A stretch of 37,726 nt of DNA from Methylococcaceae bacterium (GTDB taxonomy: Bacteria; Pseudomonadota; Gammaproteobacteria; Methylococcales; Methylomonadaceae). The DNA lies in assembly GCA_947504985.1 (NCBI GenBank), contig CANNKH010000004.1:1-37726 (forward strand), read 5' to 3'. The position numbers were made by a program, and so were the translations under genes. The notes beneath the pieces are model-generated. The model was not told the origin of the DNA, ran no database searches, and saw only the letters and a program-made list of their open reading frames with translations. Of the stretch, positions 12,154-20,744 are shown piece after piece; positions within the stretch are counted from its first letter, which is position 1, and each line of letters opens with the position of its first letter.

Positions 12154-12240
12154 TCAGGCTTTTTTGGTGCCGATGTCGATGAGATAGTCGATGATGACCA
12201 ACCAGGGTTCACTGATCAGTTGGACTTGTTTGAGTTGCAA
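12154..12240 (-). pseudogene. Short coding remnant, possibly of a mobile-element gene
   Basis: Reads LQLKQVQLISEPWLVIIDYLIDIGTKKA* in an otherwise AT-rich gap; protein-like C-terminal tail with no intact upstream ORF. Confidence 0.25.
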
Positions 12241-12387
12241 ATCTAAGCACAAGGTAACAGGTTTAATCCACTACCCAAATTACGAAGGATGTCATAATTG
12301 ACAGTTTTTGGAAAACTCGCAGCTATGATGATACAAAAATTATTTGGTACTTACTCCGGCTTCTAACTTGATTCTCTTCTTTGAGAG

Positions 12388-13209
12388 TTATGTTTTAAAT
12401 TGATGTAAGATAGATCTCGCGTTACCCCAGCTTGTATTTTCAATAATATCTGGTGACGAATTATTTAAAATTGTTGCCAAAATAACTTCTCTTGCGTCAT
12501 GACTGACTGAATGACGATTTTTTCCTGATGAATTAACTGTAGGAAGAAAGCTTAGATGCACCTCTATTTTGTCTAAGCTAAGAATTTTTATTAAATGCGG
12601 AACAAAAGCATCATCGCCAACAAAAGGCGCTTGTTCTTTGGCTAAACCTTGATATTGAATGGCAGTCGGCTGAATCACAGACTTGGTCAACAATGCTGGC
12701 TGGAATAATGAAGCATGAAAACTTAGAACGCTATCGCCTTTCGTCGTAGTCCCTTCAGGAAAGGCGATAATGTTGCTATTTTGTTTTAACAACCAAACCA
12801 TTTTTTCGGCGGTAGCCATAATATGTTTTTTATCGCCACGACGAATAAATATAGTACCTGCCTGCCGAGCTAAAAAACCTATTACCGGCCAGCTTAAGAT
12901 ATCGCTTTTAGCAACAAAATACGCAGGAAGATATTGACCAATAACAACAATATCTAGCCAAGAAATGTGATTACTGACGATTATAGCTGGTTGTTCAGGC
13001 AATTCACCTTCTTTGACAATTTGTAGATTTATAATCAGCCCAAACCATCTTAGCCATTGTTTTTTTATTAAATCTCGCCTGATTCTGGCTTTGCTGGCTA
13101 CTAAAAATAAGTTTATTACCGGAAAAATAACTATCGCATTAATAAAACCAATAATAAAAAGAAGCGCAATCAGAAAAAGCTTATAAAGCAGCCGTATTTT
13201 CAATTTCAT
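12388..13209 (-). CDS. olsA: 1-acyl-sn-glycerol-3-phosphate acyltransferase family; likely lyso-ornithine lipid O-acyltransferase
   Basis: PlsC motifs SNHISWLDIVV, FIRRGDK, FPEGTTTKGDSVLSFHASLF; directly downstream of and overlapping olsB. Confidence 0.85.
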   Translation of the reverse strand: MKLKIRLLYKLFLIALLFIIGFINAIVIFPVINLFLVASKARIRRDLIKKQWLRWFGLIINLQIVKEGELPEQPAIIVSNHISWLDIVVIGQYLPAYFVAKSDILSWPVIGFLARQAGTIFIRRGDKKHIMATAEKMVWLLKQNSNIIAFPEGTTTKGDSVLSFHASLFQPALLTKSVIQPTAIQYQGLAKEQAPFVGDDAFVPHLIKILSLDKIEVHLSFLPTVNSSGKNRHSVSHDAREVILATILNNSSPDIIENTSWGNARSILHQFKT

Positions 13210-13972
13210 GACCCGCCTGATAATCTCTCATATAATGTCTGCTATAACGCTCTTGCAATTGATCTAAAGGCAATAATACGAATAAATCCATGCAGTTAAA
13301 GTCTTCATCCCAACAAGGCTCACCACAAATTAATGCACCGAATCGTAAATAAGCCTTAAGCAGCGGTGGAATCCCTGATTCATCTCTTCCACATCTTAAA
13401 ACACTAGGAACGGGAGTATTTGGAGTTACTTGAATTGATGTTGGTGCAATATTTTTAGCATCGATATTTCTATAAACGGCATCAACAGCAAAACCACTAG
13501 GGCCGGGGGTAATACTGGCGCAGCCTAGCAAATAATTAAACTGTCCTTTTAATGCATATTCAACCAGTGCTGACCATAATGTAGTCAATACTGCGCCGCC
13601 GCGATAATCAGGATCTACACAAGTCCGACCAATTTCTAAGAAACGTCCTGGTAATGCCAAAACTTGATCAAGATTAAATTCACTTTGAGAATAAAATCGA
13701 CCCAACCGTTCTGCTTGATTTTGTGTAAGCAATCTCGTGTACCCAACGATTTTATTATTTACATTGTCATAAACTATCAAATGATCACAATATTCATCCA
13801 CTTCATCGTGATCAAGTCCTTCTGACTCAGATTTAAGCTTTGCACCCATCTCTTTGGCAAAAACACGGTAACGTAATATTTGGGCTTCTTTTATCATCGC
13901 ATCTGAATCTGCGATAAAACATTCCAGCCGTTTAGCTGACTTGACTTGTACTTCGGCAGTGAGTTTTTTCAT
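13181..13972 (-). CDS. olsB: L-ornithine N-alpha-acyltransferase (GNAT-related, OlsB type)
   Basis: EAQILRYRVFAKEMGAKL, GLDHDEVDEYCDHLIVYD, EIGRTCVDPDYRGGAVLTTLW, CASITPG, PPLLKAYLRFGALICGEPCWDEDFNCMDLFVLL; start set to internal MKKLTAEV. Confidence 0.88.
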   Translation of the reverse strand: MKKLTAEVQVKSAKRLECFIADSDAMIKEAQILRYRVFAKEMGAKLKSESEGLDHDEVDEYCDHLIVYDNVNNKIVGYTRLLTQNQAERLGRFYSQSEFNLDQVLALPGRFLEIGRTCVDPDYRGGAVLTTLWSALVEYALKGQFNYLLGCASITPGPSGFAVDAVYRNIDAKNIAPTSIQVTPNTPVPSVLRCGRDESGIPPLLKAYLRFGALICGEPCWDEDFNCMDLFVLLPLDQLQERYSRHYMRDYQAGHEIENTAAL

Positions 13973-14000
13973 AGTTATCCATACGTTCAAAATAATCAGC

Positions 14001-14061
14001 TTGACAGAATAGTCATGCAAAATGTCAGTTTAATGACAAAACCATTAAAGTTAAATGACAG
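14001..14061 (-). promoter_or_regulatory. Candidate Pho-box array upstream of olsBA
   Basis: Minus-strand heptamers CTGTCAT (14055-14061), CTTTAAT (14044-14050), TTGTCAT (14033-14039), CTGACAT (14022-14028) at exact 11-bp period, plus CTGTCAA (14001-14007); TATTCT -10-like at 14006-14011. Confidence 0.55.
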
Positions 14062-14199
14062 CAAAACGGTATAGAATGCTTGCATTAGCTTCGTTAAAGT
14101 AACGCAAAATAAGCACCTGTTACTAATAAATATACGCCTTAACGGAAAATGGCTTTATGCTATCAATTCATATCAAGCAATTAATCACGAGGATTTACT

Positions 14200-14439
14200 A
14201 TGCCCTATACCCAAGATATTGTAGAAGAACTAAATGTTTTGGTTTGCTACAATCTCGAAACAACACTAGAAGGAATTAAAGTTCACAAATCAACAGCAAC
14301 GCCTGCGACTATAGCGGCCACACAACGACTACACGCCAAGGGTCTTGTGTCACAAGAAGATGGCGGGTATTTAACTAATTTAGGTCATGAGGCTGCGGAA
14401 CAATCACAAATGCTTCTAAACTTACTACGCCCTGCTTAG
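14200..14439 (+). CDS. TIGR02647 family small protein (predicted DNA-binding)
   Basis: 79 aa MPYTQDIVEELNVLVCYNLETTLEGIKVHKSTATPATIAATQRLHAKGLVSQEDGGYLTNLGHEAAEQ. Confidence 0.8.
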   Translation: MPYTQDIVEELNVLVCYNLETTLEGIKVHKSTATPATIAATQRLHAKGLVSQEDGGYLTNLGHEAAEQSQMLLNLLRPA

Positions 14440-14482
14440 CAAAAAAGGCGTTTAGCCAATACTGGCGTTAATTCTGCCAATA

Positions 14483-14515
14483 AAAAAGCTTAACGGTAAA
14501 ACCGTTAAGCTTTTT
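14483..14515. terminator. Bidirectional rho-independent terminator between TIGR02647 gene and rpoH
   Basis: aaaaagcttaacggt aaa accgttaagcttttt: perfect 15-bp inverted repeat with A/T tails. Confidence 0.92.
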
Positions 14516-14541
14516 GTCAATCGATGCCTTATTAGCTATTT

Positions 14542-15399
14542 TTATGCTGCAAACACAACCGCTGATTTCAATTTTTTCATGGCGTTTTGTTCCAGTTGTC
14601 GGATTCTCTCTGCAGAAACATTATAACGATCGGCGAGCTCATGTAAGGTGGCTTTTTTCTCTGACAGCCAACGGGATACAAGAATATCCAAACTCCGTTC
14701 ATCCAATGTTGCCATAGCAACACTGAGCAAGTCATGCTCATGCCCACCCCAATCTGCGTTTTCAAGCAGTACAGCCGGATCTGCACCATGTTGTTGAAGA
14801 TAATTTACAGGCGCAATGTAACTTTCATCATCTGATTCATCTGCTGACATATCAAATGACATATCCCTGTTACCTAGACGTTTCTCCATTTCATAAACAG
14901 CACTCACGTCAACATCCAAATCATTAGCAATGGCGGTAGCTTCATCGTTAGATAACCAACCTAAATCTTCTTTGGATTTGCGTAAATTAAAAAACAGCTT
15001 GCGTTGCGCTTTTGTAGTAGCAACTTTGACTATGCCCCAGTTTTTGATCACATATTCATGAATTTCAGCTTTAATCCAATGAACTGCAAATGAAACCAAG
15101 CGCACTCCCATGTCAGGATCAAAACGCTTGACTGCTTTCATCAAACCTACGTTGCCTTCCTGAATAATATCTGGCATTGACAACCCATAGCCACTGTAAC
15201 CTCTGGCAACGTGAACAACAAAACGCAAATTGGTCATGACTAATTCGCGTGCAGCGTCCAAATCACCATGATCTCTATACCGTAGCGTCAACTCACGTTC
15301 TTGTTCGACTGTCAATTTAGGCATCTGTCTAACAAGATTTAAATAGGCATCGAATGTTCCAACTGACAAATTAACAGGTAAAGCTAATGCGCTGCTCAT
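14542..15399 (-). CDS. rpoH: RNA polymerase sigma factor RpoH (sigma-32)
   Basis: GYGLSMPDIIQEGNVGLMKAVKRFDPDMGVRLVSFAVHWIKAEIHEYVIKNW, QRKLFFNLRKSK (RpoH box); start taken at MSSALALPV. Confidence 0.96.
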   Translation of the reverse strand: MSSALALPVNLSVGTFDAYLNLVRQMPKLTVEQERELTLRYRDHGDLDAARELVMTNLRFVVHVARGYSGYGLSMPDIIQEGNVGLMKAVKRFDPDMGVRLVSFAVHWIKAEIHEYVIKNWGIVKVATTKAQRKLFFNLRKSKEDLGWLSNDEATAIANDLDVDVSAVYEMEKRLGNRDMSFDMSADESDDESYIAPVNYLQQHGADPAVLLENADWGGHEHDLLSVAMATLDERSLDILVSRWLSEKKATLHELADRYNVSAERIRQLEQNAMKKLKSAVVFAA

Positions 15400-15437
15400 G
15401 ATGTATATCCCCACTTAAGTAAAAATTCAGTCGAATT

Positions 15438-15464
15438 CTAGCACTCCACCACAAAGAGTGCTAA
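15438..15464. promoter_or_regulatory. CIRCE-like element (HrcA operator) upstream of rpoH
   Basis: CTAGCACTC-N9-GAGTGCTAA; 17/18 match to CIRCE TTAGCACTC-N9-GAGTGCTAA with exact 9-nt spacer, 38 nt upstream of the rpoH ATG. Confidence 0.88.
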
Positions 15465-15480
15465 TAATTTTCGATAGTCT

Positions 15481-16512
15481 TTACATGGGCTTGGTATGTT
15501 GGAGTTGATACATTAAAACAGCCCACGACCCCAATACACCGAGCGTAGAGGATATAGCGATAAGCTCTAGTGTTTCACCGAAACCGAAAAACAATAAGTG
15601 AAAGTCCCCACCATACAGACCAGACAGATTTTCAACGGGCTGTCTTAATATCAGCATCATCACGGTCACAATAAACCAGGCAACGACTCCTGAAATAAAA
15701 CCTATCCAAAACCCTGTGTATAAAAAGGGGCGCTGAATAAATGCACAGGTAGCACCTACCAGTTTTGCAATAACCACTTCCTCATGGCGACTTTGTAACT
15801 CCAACCGAATCGTATTTCCTGCAATAAACAGTACCGCTAATCCTAACATTAGATTTAACAATGTTGCCGCACGCTGCGACACCGCCATAATTGACTGTAG
15901 CCGTTCTACCCATTTCATGTCTAATTGAGCAGAATCAACTTCTACTGACTGTTGAAAACCTTGCAACAAATTTTCGAGTCCCCGCGAGTTTTCAAGTGTA
16001 TCTTTAGGCAACACCTGAATAACAATAGGTAACGGATTTGTTTTTAATACCGTGATAGCTGAGCCAAAACCGCTATAGGTTTTAAATTCAGCTAAAGCTT
16101 GTTCTTTAGTGATTAATTTAACAGACTGAATACTCGGGTTTTGTCGAATACTATCCGCAAGCTGCTTGGCATGTGTTTCGGAAACCTCATCTTTCAAAAA
16201 CAATGAAATTTGTGCGCTAGTTTCTAAGTTTTCGGTTAATTGCTGAAGATTTGCCAATACTAGATAAAACCCACTAGCAAGCGAAATAGCTATCGACAAG
16301 ACGGCAATGGTCATCACCGAGTTGAACGGTGAAGCAACTAATCGCCCGAGACTTGAAAATAAAGCATGTGCATGAAGATCTCTATAAGCTTTTAATTTAT
16401 CAGCAAAATTACCACCTGCAATTGTAGTGCGGCGGGTATCTTGCCTCGTTGGTTTAGCATACCGAGGTTGCTTGACTTCTTGTGTCTGATGCCGCCTATG
16501 GATAGGTTTCAT
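15481..16512 (-). CDS. ftsX: Cell division protein FtsX
   Basis: Permease with FtsX extracellular domain; RLELQSRHEEVVIAKLVGATCAFIQRPFLYTGFWIG; adjacent to ftsE. Confidence 0.93.
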   Translation of the reverse strand: MKPIHRRHQTQEVKQPRYAKPTRQDTRRTTIAGGNFADKLKAYRDLHAHALFSSLGRLVASPFNSVMTIAVLSIAISLASGFYLVLANLQQLTENLETSAQISLFLKDEVSETHAKQLADSIRQNPSIQSVKLITKEQALAEFKTYSGFGSAITVLKTNPLPIVIQVLPKDTLENSRGLENLLQGFQQSVEVDSAQLDMKWVERLQSIMAVSQRAATLLNLMLGLAVLFIAGNTIRLELQSRHEEVVIAKLVGATCAFIQRPFLYTGFWIGFISGVVAWFIVTVMMLILRQPVENLSGLYGGDFHLLFFGFGETLELIAISSTLGVLGSWAVLMYQLQHTKPM

Positions 16513-16515
16513 GAC

Positions 16516-17172
16516 TTAACTCGAAACCAGCTGACCATGTTCCAGCTTTAAGATGCGATGGTTCATTTTTGCAATTAAGGAAATATCATGTGACGCAATC
16601 AATACAGTAACGCCAACTTGCTGGAAGCTCTCGAATAATCTCATAATTTCTGCCGCTAACTCGGGATCAAGGTTTCCAGTAGGTTCGTCTGCAATAATGA
16701 CAGGCGGCTTGTTGACTACCGCACGGGCAATCCCGACACGTTGCTGTTCACCACCCGATAAAGCCATTGGATATTTTTTTTCTTTACCAGATAAACCAAC
16801 TTTATCCAACGCTGCCCGAACTCTTCGAACAATTTCCTGATGACCAAAACCCGCTATCACCAATGGCAAGGCAACATTATCAAAAACAGTTCTATCCTGC
16901 AGCAGCTTATAGTCCTGATAAATAAAACCCATTTTTCTGCGCAAAAAAGGAATTTGACTGTCTTTTGCCCCACTGAGATTTTCTCCATCTAATAAAATTA
17001 TGCCACGACTACAACGCTCCATTACCGCAATCAGCTTGAGTAATGTGCTTTTGCCGGCGCCTGAATGACCGGTAAGAAAAGCGATTTCACCATGCCTTAA
17101 ATGGAAACTGACATTACGCAAAACATCCCCGGTTTCAGGATAACGCTTAGTGACATTATCAAACTTTAGCAT
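16516..17172 (-). CDS. ftsE: Cell division ATP-binding protein FtsE
   Basis: LTGHSGAGKSTLLKLIA, ALSGGEQQRVGIARAVVNKPPVIIADEPTGNLD; start set to MLKFDNVTKRYPE. Confidence 0.95.
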   Translation of the reverse strand: MLKFDNVTKRYPETGDVLRNVSFHLRHGEIAFLTGHSGAGKSTLLKLIAVMERCSRGIILLDGENLSGAKDSQIPFLRRKMGFIYQDYKLLQDRTVFDNVALPLVIAGFGHQEIVRRVRAALDKVGLSGKEKKYPMALSGGEQQRVGIARAVVNKPPVIIADEPTGNLDPELAAEIMRLFESFQQVGVTVLIASHDISLIAKMNHRILKLEHGQLVSS

Positions 17173-17194
17173 CGTCTTTATAATCTCTGACAAA

Positions 17195-19207
17195 CTAATC
17201 TTTAACAAACAAAGCATCGACAAATGTTTCCGCATCAAAATCCTGCAGATCATCAATACCTTCACCGATACCTATATAACGAATAGGAATGCCTGATTGC
17301 CCAGCTAACGCAAAAATAACGCCACCTTTTGCTGTGCCATCAAGCTTAGTTAAAACTAAACCGGTTAGTGCGACCGTTTCATTAAACAGTTTTGCCTGGG
17401 ACAAAGCATTTTGTCCGGTACCTGCATCAAGTACCAACAACACCTCATGCGGCGCGGTTTCATCAAGCTTGCCCATAATACGTTTTACTTTTTTCAGCTC
17501 ATCCATCAAATTTGCTTTAGTGTGCAACCGACCTGCGGTATCGGCGATCAGCACATCGATGCCTTTGGCTTGGGCAGACTGCACACCATCATAGATCACC
17601 GATGCTGAATCTGCACCAGTATGCTGAGCCACAACATGAATACCATTACGCTCACCCCAAGTTTGTAATTGTTCAACTGCTGCTGCTCTAAAGGTATCAC
17701 CAGCGGCTAACATCACGCTATGCCCTTGCGCTTGTAAGCGTCTAGCTAACTTGCCAATAGTCGTTGTTTTACCTGCACCGTTAACGCCAACTACCAAAAT
17801 AACAAACGGCTTATCCTGCTTGGGAATTTGCAACGGTATGCTGCACGGCTTAAGAATCCTCAGCAACTCCTGTTTCAATGCCGCAGACAATAGCGCTGTA
17901 TCTTTTAACTGGTGTCGATCAAGATGTTGCGTCAATCTGCTGATAATTTCCGTTGTCACCGTAATACCTATGTCGGCCATTAACAAGCTGGCTTCAAGAT
18001 CTTCCAGCAGATCATCAGTATCTTGTCGTCCTAGTGACAAATTAGCTAGCAGACCACCTAGTCCAGAGCGAGTGCGCTTTAGCTGCGATTTAAGACGTAA
18101 ATACAACGTTTCAGGCGCAGGCTCTATATAAGGAGCAACATCTGGAACGGTTGCTAGCGTGTCAACAGGAAAATCTACGAAAGGGGAATACTCTACCTTA
18201 TCAACAGTAACTTCGCCTACTGTGCCCACAAATCCATATCGACTATAAAAGCCGATGGCAATCAAGGGTAACATCAAAAGAGCGGCAATAGTGTGATGCG
18301 CTAATGTCACCCATAAAGGCAACATCAATTTATAACCAATACTGCCTAAACCGATTTGCACAAACAATAATGCACTTAACCATAGACCTGCTGTTCTTAC
18401 TGATCTAGGAGCGGCTGTTGACAACGAAGCAAATGCCAACAGTGTCAGCACAATAAAACATAGCAACGCGCCCACTCTATGCAACCAATTTATTGCCACT
18501 TGAGCGCTGGCTGAAATATCACCGGTATAGCCTGTTAATGCGTCATGCACTATTGCCAATACATTCAACGCATTCTGATAGTCTGCGGCAGGCCACCACT
18601 GACCATTACACTGAGGAAAATCAGCACAGGCTAAAGCCGCGTGATTCACACTTACCCACACGCCAAGCTTAATTTGTACCCATAAAACCAATATGGCAAA
18701 TAACACAACAGTCAACGGGACAGTACGCCCCGTTGTTATCGGGACAGCCGAGCCACAGCATAAATAGAGCCAGAACATTAGCCAGAAGCTAATCATTCCC
18801 AGCAGTAAATTAGCAGCTGCAATCGTCGGCAGCATTAGTGCGTCAGGCATCCATACATTCAATAACACCTGTAAGGCCACTAATAAAAATAGACCAGAAA
18901 TTGTTAATATTACCGATAAACGATAGTTTTTCCCGCACCAGCCAAGCACACCCAACATAGAAATCAATAACACCAAACCTGCAATCAAGTAACGATACAG
19001 CATGTCCTTACCGGCATCGAAAAGAGCAAATATTTGTTCAAGCATGAGTGGTAGTTTTTGATCGTACTTATCACTGATAACTACGCTTCCATAACATTCC
19101 GCCCAGCCAGGGCATCCCTGCAAGGCATCAGATAAACGCACATAACAGCCAAATACACTAACAATTAACGCTAAAACAACGCTAAACAGAGTTACTTTTC
19201 TAAACAT
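17195..19207 (-). CDS. Fusion protein: COX15/CtaA (heme A synthase family) membrane domain + FtsY signal recognition particle receptor
   Basis: One 670-aa ORF; aa 1-~323 has about 8 TM segments with COX15 signatures (QGCPGWAECYG, ACADFPQCNGQWWP, NWLHRVGALL, LAHHTIAALL); aa ~366-670 is FtsY NG domain (VGVNGAGKTTTIGKLA, AAGDTFRAAAVEQL, DTAGRLHTKANLMDEL, TKLDGTAKGG). Confidence 0.93.
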   Translation of the reverse strand: MFRKVTLFSVVLALIVSVFGCYVRLSDALQGCPGWAECYGSVVISDKYDQKLPLMLEQIFALFDAGKDMLYRYLIAGLVLLISMLGVLGWCGKNYRLSVILTISGLFLLVALQVLLNVWMPDALMLPTIAAANLLLGMISFWLMFWLYLCCGSAVPITTGRTVPLTVVLFAILVLWVQIKLGVWVSVNHAALACADFPQCNGQWWPAADYQNALNVLAIVHDALTGYTGDISASAQVAINWLHRVGALLCFIVLTLLAFASLSTAAPRSVRTAGLWLSALLFVQIGLGSIGYKLMLPLWVTLAHHTIAALLMLPLIAIGFYSRYGFVGTVGEVTVDKVEYSPFVDFPVDTLATVPDVAPYIEPAPETLYLRLKSQLKRTRSGLGGLLANLSLGRQDTDDLLEDLEASLLMADIGITVTTEIISRLTQHLDRHQLKDTALLSAALKQELLRILKPCSIPLQIPKQDKPFVILVVGVNGAGKTTTIGKLARRLQAQGHSVMLAAGDTFRAAAVEQLQTWGERNGIHVVAQHTGADSASVIYDGVQSAQAKGIDVLIADTAGRLHTKANLMDELKKVKRIMGKLDETAPHEVLLVLDAGTGQNALSQAKLFNETVALTGLVLTKLDGTAKGGVIFALAGQSGIPIRYIGIGEGIDDLQDFDAETFVDALFVKD

Positions 19208-19221
19208 TTTATTTTCTTCTG

Positions 19222-19959
19222 TTATCCAATTTGTGAAATTCTTAGCAAATGCATGAGATCACTTTTTACTTTGTAGGGATCAAATCCGGGTTCGTATTGC
19301 ATCATTAAATTACCCAACGGATCCATTAAAAAAATCATGCCGTCAGGTATGCTACCTTTTCTAATACGTTGCAATTTATCAACAAGCATTGGACTAGGCT
19401 TGACTCTGATTAGATCGGAACCGAGTGCAAATTCACGATTTTCGTTACCTATCAATTTTGATACCAGTGCTTCGTCGATTAGATTTTCTTCGCGCTGCAA
19501 GCTCAGGAAAAGAGCAGTATCATCATTTTTTTCTGTTGGACGCAGCCTCCATAACAGCGCATCTTTAAGCCACCATTGCTTTGCCGTTTCAAGCGAAACG
19601 TCATTCAAAACGATGACGACACGACGGGTACGCGACAAATCCTTGTTTAACATCAGCCGCAGTTGTCTGGTTTTAAGCATAGCGTCCATACAGATTTGAT
19701 TACAGCCTTTCGCTGGAACGACATTGACCATTAGCCAGTGTCCGGTAAGTTCAGCAATATTATTTGTCGAAAATTCATCAAACCCGACAAAATCGCTACG
19801 TTCAGTTGAAACAGCGGGCGTTATCAGCTCGCCATTATTGACATGATTTTTTAATAACGCTGAATTTTCCCTTAATCCCCAAGCAATTAAAAAAGGGATA
19901 ATAGACATCCCAAAAATGGCCAGAATTAACAGTTGATTTTTTTTTTGCTGATTAATCAT
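19222..19959 (-). CDS. SCO-like/thioredoxin-fold cytochrome oxidase assembly protein
   Basis: N-terminal TM, CNQIC (CxxxC) motif, FLMDPLGNLMMQYEPG; lies between SURF1 and COX15. Confidence 0.7.
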   Translation of the reverse strand: MINQQKKNQLLILAIFGMSIIPFLIAWGLRENSALLKNHVNNGELITPAVSTERSDFVGFDEFSTNNIAELTGHWLMVNVVPAKGCNQICMDAMLKTRQLRLMLNKDLSRTRRVVIVLNDVSLETAKQWWLKDALLWRLRPTEKNDDTALFLSLQREENLIDEALVSKLIGNENREFALGSDLIRVKPSPMLVDKLQRIRKGSIPDGMIFLMDPLGNLMMQYEPGFDPYKVKSDLMHLLRISQIG

Positions 19960-20659
19960 TTTTTTTAAAACTATACCAAGTAAAGAGTGCCATAAGCGTC
20001 AATGCCAGCACCAGCCATTGAACCGCATAGGCGATATGTTGTTCGGGTGACATGACCGTTGTTGCCTGCCATTTCCGTTTAAACCCGTTTGGAGCATTTT
20101 CATCCAGTTCTACCTGAAACGGAAATAAGGCATAACCCAGTTTCTTCGCCAAAATCTCGCCATCAACCACCTGTACAACCGACGGCCAAGTAATTGTAGG
20201 TATTTCTGCGCCCGGTAATTTTACACCGACACTCGGAAACCTATTAATCCTCCCATTAATCGTCACCAGCCCCCTGTTAACCGATATTTCCGGCAACACA
20301 CTCCGGCTATAAGTCAGCGGAATCCATCCCCTATTCACCAAAACAGCTTTGGCCTCATCCTGCAATAGCAATGGGGTTAGTACAAAATACCCTGGTTTTC
20401 CACTGCTAATTTGATTATCTATCAAAAATTGGTGTGCTGTATCGTAATGACCGATGACTTGTACTTTTTTGTACCTTAAATTTTGCGCATCATCAAAAGC
20501 AGTATTTGATAAGTTAATTATTGCTGTATTGGCTGATTGTTCCTGCTGATGAAGTAATGCACGCTTTTCTACTGACCGATGCCATTGCCAATTGCTTAAG
20601 GTAAGCAGCAGCGCCAATAAACAAAGCATGGCCAATGTTGGGATAATTTTAAACGTCAT
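19952..20659 (-). CDS. SURF1 family cytochrome oxidase biogenesis protein
   Basis: VLVNRGWIPLTYSR, HIAYAVQWLVLALTLMALF; terminal TM helices. Confidence 0.9.
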   Translation of the reverse strand: MTFKIIPTLAMLCLLALLLTLSNWQWHRSVEKRALLHQQEQSANTAIINLSNTAFDDAQNLRYKKVQVIGHYDTAHQFLIDNQISSGKPGYFVLTPLLLQDEAKAVLVNRGWIPLTYSRSVLPEISVNRGLVTINGRINRFPSVGVKLPGAEIPTITWPSVVQVVDGEILAKKLGYALFPFQVELDENAPNGFKRKWQATTVMSPEQHIAYAVQWLVLALTLMALFTWYSFKKND

Positions 20660-20744
20660 GATAATTATGTGTTCCCCATTAATTTATTGGCAATCTGACT
20701 CAGATAACCGAAAATACCCAAATTTACAATCAGGCATCTTTATT

